A stretch of 64,000 bases of DNA from Pseudomonas lutea. Its GTDB lineage: Bacteria > Pseudomonadota > Gammaproteobacteria > Pseudomonadales > Pseudomonadaceae. The DNA lies in contig NZ_JRMB01000001.1 of NCBI RefSeq assembly GCF_000759445.1, positions 2,480,001-2,544,000 of the forward strand. The letters are read 5' to 3'. Every line of letters starts with the position of its first letter. The first letter of the stretch is position 1. Of this stretch, positions 1 to 10,664 are shown one piece after another. A model generated the notes under the pieces. That model was not told the DNA's origin and did no database searches. It was given only the letters and a program-made list of their open reading frames with translations. The translations under genes were made by a program, and so were the position numbers.

Positions 1-189
1 GCTGATGCCGGCGCTGTTCTTCGCGCAGCAGCAATTCGCCCTGCTCGCGGTCGCGTTCGCCCATGTCGATAGTGGTTTCGCTCGAACTCTTTTGAATCGG
101 CGTCACCGGCGGGATGTCCGGGGTAGGTTTGACCGGGTCCAGCTGCGAAGTCACGGGGCCGCGCTCAGTGGGATCAGCGGTGGCAGCAT
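1..189 (-). CDS. Partial hypothetical protein with apparent frameshift near its start
   Basis: A minus-strand gene runs off the left edge. The best start is the ATG at 189, with AGGAG 8-9 bases upstream, but that frame (MLPPLIPLSAAP) stops after 12 codons at 151. One base over, the frame is open to the window edge and reads VTSQLDPVKPTPDIPPV followed by a charged Glu/Arg/Gln-rich stretch. Adding one C to the C4 run at 155-158 would join the two into one protein. This suggests a one-base deletion, a sequence error or, less likely, use of the GTG at 154. The gene is divergent from rapA. I do not recognise a function. Confidence 0.55.
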
Positions 190-394
190 GGTAATGGTCT
201 CCTGTTATCAGGCTGTCGGCTGCCGTTTCGTCGACTTGAGCCGATTCAAGCGCGAGTTTCGACTATGTTTTTTGCAGCAAGTGCCCACACAGGCCTCATA
301 TCCCGTGTATCCGGGGGTTTTTACAATGTGGCTTTGGCCTGGAGGCCTTGTTCCGTTAACATAGTCGGCTTTTTCAAGGCGGGAGTCAGGCAGC

Positions 395-3241
395 ATGTCG
401 CAGCAGTATCAACCGGGGCAACGCTGGATTAGCGACAGCGAAGCCGAGCTGGGCTTGGGCACCGTTCTGGCGCAGGACGGTCGCTTGCTGACCGTGCTCT
501 ATCCGGCCACGGGCGACACCCGCCAGTATGCCTTGCGCAATGCGCCGCTGACGCGAGTGCGCTTCTCGCCAGGCGACACCATCACCCATTTCGAAAACTG
601 GAAGATGACCGTCCGTGAAGTCGACGACGTCGACGGCCTGCTGGTCTATCACGGCCTGAACGCGCAAAACCAGCCGGTGACCCTGCCAGAGACCCAGCTG
701 TCGAACTTCATTCAGTTCCGCCTGGCCACCGACCGTCTGTTTGCCGGGCAGATCGACCCGCTGCCGTGGTTCTCCCTGCGTTACCACACCCTCGAACACA
801 CCAGCCGTCAGTTGCAATCCTCGCTGTGGGGACTGGGCGGCGTGCGCGCACAGCCGATCGCGCATCAGTTGCACATCGCCCGTGAAGTCGCTGACCGTAT
901 CGCGCCCCGCGTACTGCTGGCGGACGAAGTGGGTCTGGGCAAGACCATCGAAGCCGGTCTGGTCATCCACCGCCAGTTGCTGTCAGGCCGCGCCAACCGC
1001 GTACTGATCCTGGTGCCGGAAAACCTGCAGCACCAGTGGCTGGTCGAAATGCGCCGCCGCTTCAACCTGCAGGTCGCGCTGTTCGACGCCGAGCGCTTTA
1101 TCGAAAGCGATGCCAGCAACCCGTTTGAAGACACGCAGCTGGCGCTGGTTTCGCTGGAGTGGCTGGTCGAAGACGAGAAGGCCCAGGATGCGATGTTCGC
1201 CGCGGGCTGGGACCTGCTGGTGGTCGACGAAGCCCACCACCTGGTTTGGCATGAAGAAAAGGCCAGCCGCGAATACTCGCTGGTCGAGCAACTCGCCGAA
1301 GTGATTCCAGGCGTGCTGCTGCTGACGGCAACGCCGGAGCAACTGGGCCAGGACAGCCACTTCGCGCGTCTGCGCCTGCTCGACCCGAACCGTTTTCACG
1401 ACCTGCACGCCTTCCGCGCCGAAAGCGAAAACTATCGCCCGGTCGCCGAGGCCGTGCAGGAGCTGCTCGACAAGGGCACGCTTTCGCCCAAGGCCAACGA
1501 GACCATTCGTGGCTTCCTCGGCGCAGAGGCCGAAGCGTTGCTCACCGCGGTGGCCGCTGGCGATACCGAAGCCAACGCGCGCCTGATCCGCGAGCTGCTT
1601 GACCGTCACGGCACCGGCCGCGTGTTGTTCCGCAACACCCGTGCCGCCGTGCAAGGATTCCCCGAGCGCAAACTGCACCCGTACCCGCTGCCCTGCCCGG
1701 CCGAATACCTGGAACTGCCGATTGGCGAGCACGCTGATCTGTACCCGGAAGTCAGCTTCCAGGCCCATGGCGAGAGCAGCGAAGAAGAACGCTGGTGGCG
1801 CTTCGACCCTCGCGTCGACTGGCTGATCGACACCTTGAAGATGCTCAAGCGCGTGAAAGTGCTGGTCATCTGCGCTCACGCCGAAACCGCGATGGATCTC
1901 GAGGACGCCCTGCGCGTGCGCTCAGGCATCCCGGCAACGGTGTTCCACGAAGGCATGAACATCCTTGAGCGCGACCGCGCGGCGGCGTACTTCGCCGACG
2001 AAGAGTTTGGCGCTCAGGTGCTGATCTGCTCGGAAATCGGCAGTGAAGGCCGCAATTTCCAGTTCTCTCATCATCTGGTGCTGTTCGACCTGCCGGCCCA
2101 CCCCGACCTGCTGGAACAGCGTATCGGTCGTCTCGACCGGATCGGCCAGAAACACATCATCGAACTGCACGTACCGTATCTGGAAACCAGCCCGCAAGAG
2201 CGCCTGTTCCAGTGGTATCACGAAGCGCTCAACGCGTTCCTTAATACCTGCCCGACCGGCAACGCGCTGCAGCATACGTTCGGTCCGCGCCTGTTGCCGC
2301 AGCTTGAAGGCGGTGACGAAGACGATTGGCAAGCGCTGGTGACCGAAGCCCGCAACGAACGCGAGCGTCTGGAGAGCGAATTGCACACCGGCCGCGATCG
2401 CCTGCTGGAGCTGAACTCCGGCGGCGCCGGCGAAGGCGACGCGCTGGTTGAAGCGATTCTTGAGCAGGACGATCAGTTCAGCCTGCCGATCTACATGGAA
2501 ACCCTGTTCGACGCGTTCGGCATCGACAGTGAAGATCATTCCGAGAACGCGCTGATCCTGCGCCCGAGCGAGAAGATGCTCGATGCCAGCTTCCCGCTGG
2601 GCGACGACGAAGGCGTGACCATCACCTACGACCGTAACCAGGCGCTGTCCCGTGAGGACATGCAGTTCATCACGTGGGAACACCCGATGGTGCAAGGCGG
2701 CATGGACCTGGTGCTGTCCGGCTCGATGGGCAACACCGCCGTCGCGCTGATCAAAAACAAAGCCTTGAAGCCCGGCACTGTGCTGCTTGAACTGCTCTAT
2801 GTGAGTGAAGTGGTTGCGCCGCGCTCGCTGCAACTGGGCCGCTACCTGCCACCGGCCGCGCTGCGCTGCCTGCTGGACGGCAACGGCAATGACCTGTCGG
2901 GGCGCGTGTCTTTCACTACCCTGAACGACCAGCTCGAAAGCGTGCCGCGGGCCAGCGCCAACAAGTTCATCCAGGCCCAGCGCGATGTGCTCAATCCGCA
3001 GATCAATGCCGCTGAAAGCAAGATCGCGCCCAAGCACGCCGAACGCGTGGCCGAGGCGCAACGCCGCCTCGCCGCCGACACGGACGAAGAACTGGCGCGC
3101 CTGACCGCATTGCAGGCCGTCAACCCGACTGTCCGCGACAGCGAGCTGACGGCGTTGCGTGAGCAGCGTGAGCAAGGGCTGGCGATGCTTGAAAAAGCCG
3201 CGCTGCGTCTGGAAGCCATTCGGGTGCTGGTGGCGGGATAA
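395..3241 (+). CDS. rapA: RNA polymerase-associated ATPase/helicase RapA (HepA)
   Basis: A 948-residue Swi2/Snf2-type ATPase that binds RNA polymerase and aids its recycling after transcription. The N-terminal Tudor-like part is followed by the ATPase core: Walker A DEVGLGKT at about 177-184 and the DEAH box (VDEAHHL) at about 278-281. The second RecA lobe ends with a typical motif VI ([11 protein letters not shown]), and the C-terminal part is long, as in E. coli RapA (968 aa). The ATG at 395 follows GGCGGGAG about 10 bases upstream. The gene stands alone, divergent from the partial gene at the left edge. It is followed by a REPIN rather than a clear terminator. The identification is firm. 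Confidence 0.96.
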   Translation: MSQQYQPGQRWISDSEAELGLGTVLAQDGRLLTVLYPATGDTRQYALRNAPLTRVRFSPGDTITHFENWKMTVREVDDVDGLLVYHGLNAQNQPVTLPETQLSNFIQFRLATDRLFAGQIDPLPWFSLRYHTLEHTSRQLQSSLWGLGGVRAQPIAHQLHIAREVADRIAPRVLLADEVGLGKTIEAGLVIHRQLLSGRANRVLILVPENLQHQWLVEMRRRFNLQVALFDAERFIESDASNPFEDTQLALVSLEWLVEDEKAQDAMFAAGWDLLVVDEAHHLVWHEEKASREYSLVEQLAEVIPGVLLLTATPEQLGQDSHFARLRLLDPNRFHDLHAFRAESENYRPVAEAVQELLDKGTLSPKANETIRGFLGAEAEALLTAVAAGDTEANARLIRELLDRHGTGRVLFRNTRAAVQGFPERKLHPYPLPCPAEYLELPIGEHADLYPEVSFQAHGESSEEERWWRFDPRVDWLIDTLKMLKRVKVLVICAHAETAMDLEDALRVRSGIPATVFHEGMNILERDRAAAYFADEEFGAQVLICSEIGSEGRNFQFSHHLVLFDLPAHPDLLEQRIGRLDRIGQKHIIELHVPYLETSPQERLFQWYHEALNAFLNTCPTGNALQHTFGPRLLPQLEGGDEDDWQALVTEARNERERLESELHTGRDRLLELNSGGAGEGDALVEAILEQDDQFSLPIYMETLFDAFGIDSEDHSENALILRPSEKMLDASFPLGDDEGVTITYDRNQALSREDMQFITWEHPMVQGGMDLVLSGSMGNTAVALIKNKALKPGTVLLELLYVSEVVAPRSLQLGRYLPPAALRCLLDGNGNDLSGRVSFTTLNDQLESVPRASANKFIQAQRDVLNPQINAAESKIAPKHAERVAEAQRRLAADTDEELARLTALQAVNPTVRDSELTALREQREQGLAMLEKAALRLEAIRVLVAG

Positions 3242-3277
3242 CGGGTTCGCCGCGCATCCCGCGGCGAACACCCAACC

Positions 3278-3365
3278 TGTAGGAGCGCGCTTGCCCGCGA
3301 TTGCGGTGTGTCAGTTACGGATGCGGTGACTGACACACCTTTTCGCGGGCAAGCGCGCTCCTACA
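3278..3365. repeat. REPIN: inverted pair of TGTAGGAGCGCGCTTGCCCG-type REPs
   Basis: Two REP arms face each other. The left arm starts TGTAGGAGCGCGCTTGCCCG and ends near GGTGTGTCAG. The right arm is its near-exact reverse complement, ending GCGCTCCTACA, separated by about 15 bases. It lies between the converging ends of rapA and the MFS gene and could fold into a long hairpin that protects or terminates both transcripts. It matches the Pseudomonas REPIN architecture. Confidence 0.9.
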
Positions 3366-3400
3366 GGGACCGTGCCAACCCGATCAACAGACACAATCAT

Positions 3401-4756
3401 TCAGGCTACGGACGGCTTCACCCCCTTCCCCAACGGCTCATCCGCCGCCATCCCCTCGCGCATCCTTTGCGCATCGGCGCTGAAACACGTCGACGCCCGC
3501 GCCAGAAACACCAGCGCGAAAAACAACGCCACCGGTATCAGATACATCGCATCGTGCAGACCCACTGCCTTGAACGGCTCGGTCATCAGCTCGACCTGCG
3601 CGGCGTACATCGCCGAATGGGCGAAATGGTCTGACAGCAAACCCACCACCACCGGTCCCAGCCCGCCGCCCAGCAAATAGAGACCGGCAAAAAACAATGC
3701 CATCGCGGTCGCACGCAGCCGAGGCTGCACCACGTCCTGAATGGCGGTGTAAACGCAGGTATAGAAGTTGTAGGAAAACAGCCAGCCGAGGCTGAACACC
3801 CCGACAAAAACACCGATTTCGATACGCCCGGCATGCAGCGCGTAACCGGTGCACAGCGTGGCGACCACCATGCTCAACGCCGCGAACATCAAACGGCCGT
3901 TGCTCCAGCGTTGATGCACCTTGTCTGCGACCCAGCCACCGAGGGTCAGGCCGAACAGTCCGGTCACACCGACGATCAATCCCGTGGCCATCGCGGCTTC
4001 CTGCAACGGCAGCAGAAAATAGCGCTGCAGCATCGACACCATGAACGAGTTGCACGCGTAAGTGGCGAAGTTGAAGGCCAGCCCGGCCAGCACCAGCCAG
4101 CGAAACGTGGGAATCGCCAACAGGCGGCGGATCGGACGATCGATTTTTTCCCGGGAAATGGCCACGCTTTCAGCCGCGCCCCGTGCCGGCTCACGAATGA
4201 AAAACATGAACACCGCCAGCACGAGCCCGGGCACGGCGGCGATAAAAAACGGCGCTCGCCAGCTGCCGAACGCCTGCACCATCGCGCCAATGGTGAAGAA
4301 CGCCAGAAGCAGGCCTAGCGGCAGTCCCAGCATGAAGATGCCCATCGCGCGGGCGCGACGGTGGGCCGGGAACAAATCGCCGATCAGCGAGTTGGCGGCC
4401 GGCGCATAGCTGGCCTCGCCAATCCCTACCCCCATGCGCACCAGCAGAAACGCCCAGAAACTTCCGACCAGACCGTTCACGGCGGTCAGCCCGCTCCACA
4501 CCGCCAGGCCCCAGCCCATCAGTTTGCGCCGCGAGCCGTTGTCGGCCATGCGGCCCAATGGCAGCCCGGCGATGGCATAGACCAGCGTGAACGCGGTGCC
4601 GATGATGCCGAGCTGGAAGTCGCTCAGCTGCCATTCCTTGCGAATCGGCTCGATGATGATCGCCGGGATGGTGCGGTCGAAGAAGTTGAACAGATTGGCC
4701 AGGAACAGCAGAAACAGAACGCGCCAGGCGTTCGCCGCCTGCGTCGAATGATTCAT
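3401..4756 (-). CDS. MFS transporter (spinster-like)
   Basis: A 451-residue inner-membrane transporter of the major facilitator superfamily with about 12 hydrophobic segments. Motif A between TM2 and TM3 is recognisable (GRMADNGSRRK), and TM4 carries RMGVGIGEASYAPAAN, typical of the spinster-like branch. The start at 4756 is preceded by a purine-rich AAGAGAG. The substrate cannot be read from the sequence. The gene converges on rapA across a REPIN. No regulator or pathway gene lies beside it, so it looks like a solitary exporter or uptake permease. Confidence 0.85.
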   Translation of the reverse strand: MNHSTQAANAWRVLFLLFLANLFNFFDRTIPAIIIEPIRKEWQLSDFQLGIIGTAFTLVYAIAGLPLGRMADNGSRRKLMGWGLAVWSGLTAVNGLVGSFWAFLLVRMGVGIGEASYAPAANSLIGDLFPAHRRARAMGIFMLGLPLGLLLAFFTIGAMVQAFGSWRAPFFIAAVPGLVLAVFMFFIREPARGAAESVAISREKIDRPIRRLLAIPTFRWLVLAGLAFNFATYACNSFMVSMLQRYFLLPLQEAAMATGLIVGVTGLFGLTLGGWVADKVHQRWSNGRLMFAALSMVVATLCTGYALHAGRIEIGVFVGVFSLGWLFSYNFYTCVYTAIQDVVQPRLRATAMALFFAGLYLLGGGLGPVVVGLLSDHFAHSAMYAAQVELMTEPFKAVGLHDAMYLIPVALFFALVFLARASTCFSADAQRMREGMAADEPLGKGVKPSVA

Positions 4757-5022
4757 GTGTCACTCTCTTCTTGTTATTTGACCGGCCAGACCCGTCGAGC
4801 CGTGAACCTGAAATCTAGTCAGCCTCTCCCAAACTGTCTGTGAACATTCGCATCGCTGATGACCCGCCATCGGAGGCGCCGCGCATGCACTCGCAGCACC
4901 CGCGCCATGCCTCAAACGCACTTGGCATCAGTGACCGCATCCGCTACCGCCGACACACTGGCAGTTACCGACCTACCCACATTGCCACCATTCCACGCAC
5001 CTTTATTGGGCGAAGAACGAGG

Positions 5023-5322
5023 TCATGCCCTTTCCTGGATCAACACCCAAGGGGCTACGACCACCGCCCATAACGGCGGATCACGCTCCAGAAGGTCCAG
5101 AGCCTTTGATTCAGAGACCTTGCCGACTTCTCCGCTATTGAGCCAAACAGCCACCTGCGCCTCACTGTTTTCAGCAAATGCCTGCGCGACAGCGATCAAA
5201 TCCTGAGAAGCCTCGACCCACAACAGGGCACCCTTTGCAAAGAACGGTTGCAATTCTTTCCAGGTGATAGAGGCCGTTTCGCCAAGCAGCTTGGCATAGA
5301 GGGTGCTAGGTTCTTGCGTCAT
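5023..5322 (-). CDS. DUF2288 domain-containing protein
   Basis: A 99-residue protein beginning MTQEPSTLYAKLLGETASI. The conserved DUF2288 core covers nearly the whole length (ITWKELQPFF, GALLWVEASQDLI, WVLIQERA). The frame is open upstream, but the ATG at 5322 is preferred because family similarity begins there. DUF2288 proteins are small, probably cytosolic and of unknown function. It is divergent from the branched-chain amino acid transporter genes, from which it is separated by 326 bp. Confidence 0.85.
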   Translation of the reverse strand: MTQEPSTLYAKLLGETASITWKELQPFFAKGALLWVEASQDLIAVAQAFAENSEAQVAVWLNSGEVGKVSESKALDLLERDPPLWAVVVAPWVLIQERA

Positions 5323-5648
5323 GGGTTTCACCGTATTGAAAATCGGCGCAATGATAGCGCCGCCTTTCGCACCGACAAACCCGGTTTTAAGTGACTGATT
5401 GCAGAGAAGTTCGCTCAAGCCGCTCGTTAGGTCCTTCAATGGGACAAAACAGCTGGCTGGATTGTGTATCTTTCTGTCGATTAAGCGACATTCACAGGCT
5501 TTGCCCACTGCAGCCAGCTTTTCAAGCGCTCAACCGGCGCTCTAAACTGTTCCGGTACAGTTGCCGGGGGTGTGGCCTGGAGATTTCATCCGGTCCTGCA
5601 GCTTTGGCCGTCAGGATTATAAAAACTACAACGCAAGAGTGGAGCATC
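5323..5648. other. Intergenic leader between DUF2288 gene and braC
   Basis: A gene-free 326-bp divergent region. It holds a small hairpin GGCGC/GCGCC at 5345-5361 close to the DUF2288 start and an 18-bp near-palindrome at 5545-5562, listed separately. No convincing sigma-70 -35/-10 pair stood out to me by eye. Confidence 0.5.
5545..5562. promoter_or_regulatory. Candidate operator: 18-bp near-perfect palindrome upstream of braC
   Basis: AACTGTTCCGGTACAGTT has 6-bp arms AACTGT/ACAGTT around a TCCGGT centre, with only the T/T pair broken. It lies about 87 bp upstream of the braC start codon, a reasonable operator position. The binding protein is unknown; the call rests on symmetry alone. Confidence 0.4.
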
Positions 5649-6776
5649 ATGACTAAGGGTATTAATCAGATTTCCAAGCTGTTTGCCGCACTGGTTCTGG
5701 CGGGGGTTGCCAGCCACTCGTTCGCAGCTGACACCATCAAGATCGGCATCGCCGGCCCGAAGACCGGCGCGGTTGCCCAGTACGGCGACATGCAGTTCAG
5801 CGGTGCCAAGATGGCCATCGAGCAGATCAACGCCAAAGGCGGCGTCGACGGCAAAAAGCTTGAAGCGGTTGAATACGACGATGCCTGCGACCCGAAACAA
5901 GCGGTCGCCATCGCCAACAAAGTGGTCAACGACGGCGTCAAGTTCGTGGTTGGTCACCTGTGCTCCAGCTCCACTCAGCCTGCTTCGGACATCTACGAAG
6001 ACGAAGGCATCATCATGGTGACCCCGGCTGCCACCAGCCCGGAAATCACCGCCCGTGGCTACAAACTGGTGTTCCGCACCATCGGCCTGGACAGCGCCCA
6101 GGGCCCGGCTGCCGGCGAATACATCGCCAAGCAGGTCAAGCCGAAGATCGTCGCGGTCATCCACGACAAACAGCAATACGGTGAAGGCATCGCCACTGCC
6201 GTCAAGCAGACCCTTGAAAAAGACGGCGTGAAAGTCGCCCTGTTCGAAGGCATCAACGCCGGCGACAAGGACTTCTCTTCGCTGATCGCCAAAATGAAGC
6301 AAGCCAACGTCGACTTCGTCTACTACGGCGGCTACCACCCAGAGCTGGGTCTGATTCTGCGCCAGGCGCAGGAAAAAGGCCTGAAAGCCGGCTTCATGGG
6401 CCCTGAAGGCGTGGGCAACGCTTCGATCTCGCAAATCGCCCAGGACGCTTCCGAAGGCCTGCTGGTGACTCTGCCGAAATCGTTCGACCAGGACCCTGCC
6501 AACAACGATCTGGTCGCAGCATTCAAAGCGAAAAAAGAAGACCCTAGCGGTCCGTTCGTGTTCCCGGCCTACGCTGCGGTGGAAGTGATCGCCGAGGCGA
6601 TCAAAACGGCCAAATCCGAAGACACCGCGAAGGTGGCTGCAGCCATCCACGCCGGTACCTTCAAGACCCCTACCGGCGATCTGTCGTTTGACGACAAGGG
6701 TGACCTGAAGGACTTCAAATTCGTCGTTTACACCTGGCACAAAGACGGCACCAAGACTGAAGCCCCTGCGAAATAA
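5649..6776 (+). CDS. braC: Branched-chain amino acid ABC transporter, periplasmic binding protein
   Basis: A 375-residue periplasmic ligand-binding protein (LivJ/BraC type) for leucine, isoleucine and valine. A classic signal peptide ends at SHSFA before ADTIKIGIAGPKTG. The two-lobe type-1 binding fold covers the rest, with family motifs GGVDGKKLE, VGHLCSSSTQPASD and FVYYGGYHPE. Two cysteines are present in the lobes (DACDP, GHLCSS), as in LivJ-type proteins. The ATG at 5649 follows GGAGCATC. The frame is open about 86 codons upstream, but the signal peptide fixes the start. A terminator follows at once, so the binding protein is probably made in excess over the permease genes downstream. Confidence 0.95.
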   Translation: MTKGINQISKLFAALVLAGVASHSFAADTIKIGIAGPKTGAVAQYGDMQFSGAKMAIEQINAKGGVDGKKLEAVEYDDACDPKQAVAIANKVVNDGVKFVVGHLCSSSTQPASDIYEDEGIIMVTPAATSPEITARGYKLVFRTIGLDSAQGPAAGEYIAKQVKPKIVAVIHDKQQYGEGIATAVKQTLEKDGVKVALFEGINAGDKDFSSLIAKMKQANVDFVYYGGYHPELGLILRQAQEKGLKAGFMGPEGVGNASISQIAQDASEGLLVTLPKSFDQDPANNDLVAAFKAKKEDPSGPFVFPAYAAVEVIAEAIKTAKSEDTAKVAAAIHAGTFKTPTGDLSFDDKGDLKDFKFVVYTWHKDGTKTEAPAK

Positions 6777-6797
6777 CGCAGCCTTCAGGCTTACCCG

Positions 6798-6830
6798 AAG
6801 CCCACTGCAACCGCAGTGGGCTTTGTTTTA
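6798..6830 (+). terminator. Rho-independent terminator/attenuator after braC
   Basis: An 11-bp perfect stem (AAGCCCACTGC / GCAGTGGGCTT) with a 4-base loop is followed by TTGTTTTA. It sits 21 bases after the braC stop and 160 bp before livH. It probably lowers expression of the permease and ATPase genes relative to the binding protein. Confidence 0.85.
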
Positions 6831-6990
6831 GCTGGGCACCGAATTCCACAAGAATTCCGGCCCCTGAACATCTTGAAACCGCACCAGTGAATCACTGGGC
6901 TCGTGCCGAACGCGGACGTAGATCACGACGCGCGAGCGGGAAAAGACTTCACCAGTGGAACACCAGGCAGGTTTTTAGGAGCACACAGCA

Positions 6991-7913
<923 letters not shown>

Positions 7914-7917
<4 letters not shown>

Positions 7918-9176
7918 CCAGGAATCTCAAATCGGCCCTTTTCAGCGCAGTGCTGGTACTGGCCGTCGCTTACCCGATCCTCGGGCTCAAACTGGACATC
8001 GTGGGGGTAAACCTTGCGGTAGTGGGCGCCAGCAACACCACCGTGCTGGTGATTTTCGCCGCTGCGTTTCTGATGTTCCTGCGCGTGCTGTTCAACGAGC
8101 AGATCAGCGCGATGTGGCGCGGCCGCCCGCAAAAGCAGCTGATGTCCGACAAGACCAGCAACTTTCTGACCCTGCCGTCGACCCAGCGCTGGTTCCTCGG
8201 TGCCCTGGTCATCGCCGCATTGGTCTGGCCGTTCTTCGGCTCGCGCGGCGCGGTGGACATCGCCACGCTGATCCTGATCTACGTGATGCTCGGCCTGGGC
8301 CTGAACATCGTCGTCGGTCTGGCCGGGCTGCTGGATCTGGGTTACGTCGGTTTCTATGCCGTGGGCGCGTACACCTACGCCCTGCTCCAGCATTACTTCG
8401 GTTTCGGCTTCTGGATCTGCCTGCCGCTGGCAGGGCTGGCGTCGGCAACCTTCGGGTTTTTGCTGGGCTTCCCGGTCCTGCGCTTGCGCGGCGACTACCT
8501 GGCGATCGTGACGCTGGGTTTCGGTGAAATCATCCGCCTGTTCCTGCGGAACCTGACTGACGTCACCGGCGGTCCGAACGGCATCAGCAACATCGAAAAA
8601 CCAACGCTGTTCGGCCTGACGTTCGAGCGCAAGGCTGCCGAAGGCATGCAGACCTTCCATGAATACTTCGGCCTGCAATACAACTCCATCAACAAGGTGA
8701 TCTTCCTTTACCTGATCGCCCTGTTGCTGGCCCTGCTGGCGCTGTTCGTGATCAACCGGCTGTTGCGCATGCCCATCGGCCGCGCATGGGAAGCGCTGCG
8801 TGAAGACGAAATCGCCTGCCGCGCACTCGGCCTGAATCCGACCATCATCAAACTGTCGGCTTTCACCCTGGGCGCTGCGTTCGCCGGTTTCGCGGGCAGC
8901 TTCTTCGCCGCGCGCCAGGGCCTGATTACGCCTGAGTCTTTTACCTTTCTGGAGTCGGCAATCATTCTGGCGATCGTTGTGCTGGGCGGCATGGGTTCGC
9001 AGCTCGGTGTGATCCTCGCAGCTATCGTGATGATTCTGCTGCCTGAACTGCTTCGCGAGTTCAGCGAATACCGGATGCTCGGCTTCGGCGCCTTGATGGT
9101 GCTGATGATGATCTGGCGTCCTCAGGGCTTCCTGCCGATGCAGCGTCCCGTCATGAAACTCAAGGGGGAGCGCTGA
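7914..9176 (+). CDS. livM: Branched-chain amino acid ABC transporter permease LivM (BraE)
   Basis: A 420-residue second permease subunit. The N-terminal part (about residues 1-100) holds two extra hydrophobic segments before the conserved permease core, as in the long LivM type. The core shows [20 protein letters not shown] and the coupling loop [17 protein letters not shown]. It overlaps livH by 4 bases and abuts livG in a TGATG arrangement. The length is normal for the pseudomonad and enteric LivM family. Confidence 0.95.
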
Positions 9177-9943
9177 TGAGCCGTCCAATTCTGCAGGCGT
9201 CCGGCTTGTGCATGCGCTTTGGCGGGCTGTTGGCCGTCAACGGTGTAGGCCTGACCGTCAATGAGAAACAAGTGGTGTCGATGATCGGCCCCAACGGCGC
9301 CGGCAAGACCACCGTGTTTAACTGCCTGACCGGGTTCTACCGTCCTACCTCGGGCACCATCCTGCTGGACGGCGAGCCGATTCAGGGGCTGGCCGGCCAT
9401 GAAATCGCTCGCAAGGGCGTGGTGCGTACCTTCCAGAACGTGCGCCTGTTCAAGGAAATGACGGCGGTGGAGAACCTGCTGGTTGCCCAGCATCGTCATC
9501 TCAACACGAACTTCCTGGCCGGCCTGTTCAAGACCCCGGCGTACCGCAAAAGCGAGCGCGAGGCCATGGAATATGCCGAGCACTGGCTGGAAGCCGTCGA
9601 TCTGAAGGACTTCGCCAACCGCCCTGCCGGCACGCTGGCGTACGGTCAGCAGCGCCGTCTTGAAATTGCGCGCTGCATGATGACGCGTCCGCGCATCCTG
9701 ATGCTCGACGAGCCGGCTGCCGGTCTGAACCCGAAAGAAACCGAAGACTTGAAAGCGCTGATCGGCGTGCTGCGCAACGAGCACAACGCCACGGTGTTGT
9801 TGATCGAGCACGACATGAAGCTGGTCATGAGCATCTCCGACCATATCGTGGTGATCAACCAGGGCACTCCCCTGGCCGATGGCACGCCCGAGCAGATCCG
9901 TGACAATCCTGAAGTGATCAAAGCCTACCTGGGGGAAGCGTAA
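9176..9943 (+). CDS. livG: Branched-chain amino acid ABC transporter ATP-binding protein LivG (BraF)
   Basis: A 255-residue cytoplasmic ATPase. Walker A is GPNGAGKTT (about residues 38-46), the signature is LAYGQQRRLEIARC and Walker B is LMLDEPAAGLNP. The LivG-type C-terminus (ADGTPEQIRDNPEVIKAYLG) is complete. The start codon overlaps the livM stop, and the next gene starts directly after its stop, so livG is translationally coupled on both sides. It pairs with LivF to energise the LivHM channel. Confidence 0.95.
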   Translation: MSRPILQASGLCMRFGGLLAVNGVGLTVNEKQVVSMIGPNGAGKTTVFNCLTGFYRPTSGTILLDGEPIQGLAGHEIARKGVVRTFQNVRLFKEMTAVENLLVAQHRHLNTNFLAGLFKTPAYRKSEREAMEYAEHWLEAVDLKDFANRPAGTLAYGQQRRLEIARCMMTRPRILMLDEPAAGLNPKETEDLKALIGVLRNEHNATVLLIEHDMKLVMSISDHIVVINQGTPLADGTPEQIRDNPEVIKAYLGEA

Positions 9944-10645
9944 ATGCTGCAGTTCGATAACGTTTCCACGTTCTACGGCAAGATCCAGGCGTTGCACGGG
10001 GTCAGCATTGACGTGCAGCAGGGCGAGATTGTCACGCTGATCGGCGCCAACGGTGCGGGCAAGTCGACGCTGTTGATGACGCTCTGTGGTTCGCCGCGTG
10101 CTCATAGCGGGAGCATTCGCTATATGGGCGAGGAGCTGGTCGGTCTGGAGTCGTCGGTGATCATGCGCAAGAGCATTGCGGTGGTGCCTGAGGGCCGTCG
10201 TGTGTTCGCGCGGCTGACGGTGGAGGAGAATCTGGCGATGGGCGGATTCTTCACCGACAAGGACGATTATCAGGTGCAGATGGATAAGGTGCTTGAGTTG
10301 TTTCCGCGCTTGAAGGAGCGTTTCAATCAGCGCGGCGGGACGATGTCCGGCGGTGAGCAGCAGATGCTGGCCATCGGACGGGCGTTGATGAGCAAGCCGA
10401 AGTTGTTGTTGCTCGATGAGCCTTCGCTGGGTCTGGCGCCGATTATCATTCAGCAGATTTTCGAGATTGTTGAGCAGTTGCGGCGCGATGGGGTGACGGT
10501 GTTTCTGGTTGAGCAGAATGCGAATCAGGCGTTGAAGATCGCTGACCGTGCGTATGTTCTGGAGAATGGCCGGGTGGTGATGCAGGGTTCGGGGGCTGAG
10601 TTGTTGGTTGATCCGAAAGTGCGGGATGCTTATCTGGGTGGTTAA
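9944..10645 (+). CDS. livF: Branched-chain amino acid ABC transporter ATP-binding protein LivF (BraG)
   Basis: A 233-residue ATPase, the last gene of the operon. Walker A is GANGAGKST, the signature is MSGGEQQMLAIGRALM and Walker B is LLLLDEPSLGLAP. It starts immediately after the livG stop. From about 10,080 on, codon use shifts visibly to more G/T-ending codons than in livHMG (many TTG, GTG, GGT), a local compositional oddity without obvious effect on the protein. It is followed by the first copy of the composite repeat rather than a recognisable terminator. Confidence 0.94.
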   Translation: MLQFDNVSTFYGKIQALHGVSIDVQQGEIVTLIGANGAGKSTLLMTLCGSPRAHSGSIRYMGEELVGLESSVIMRKSIAVVPEGRRVFARLTVEENLAMGGFFTDKDDYQVQMDKVLELFPRLKERFNQRGGTMSGGEQQMLAIGRALMSKPKLLLLDEPSLGLAPIIIQQIFEIVEQLRRDGVTVFLVEQNANQALKIADRAYVLENGRVVMQGSGAELLVDPKVRDAYLGG

Positions 10646-10664
10646 CGGGGCCGGATCTACAGCA

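Noticed and set aside
1922..3271. Minus-strand frame of 449 codons inside rapA
   Set aside because: Shadow of rapA.
3278..3365. REPIN as a CRISPR-like array
   Set aside because: Only one inverted pair, no regular spacers and no cas genes.
4840..5073. 77-codon plus-strand frame upstream of the DUF2288 gene end
   Set aside because: It overlaps the DUF2288 gene end, has no ribosome site and an Arg/His/Pro-rich translation.
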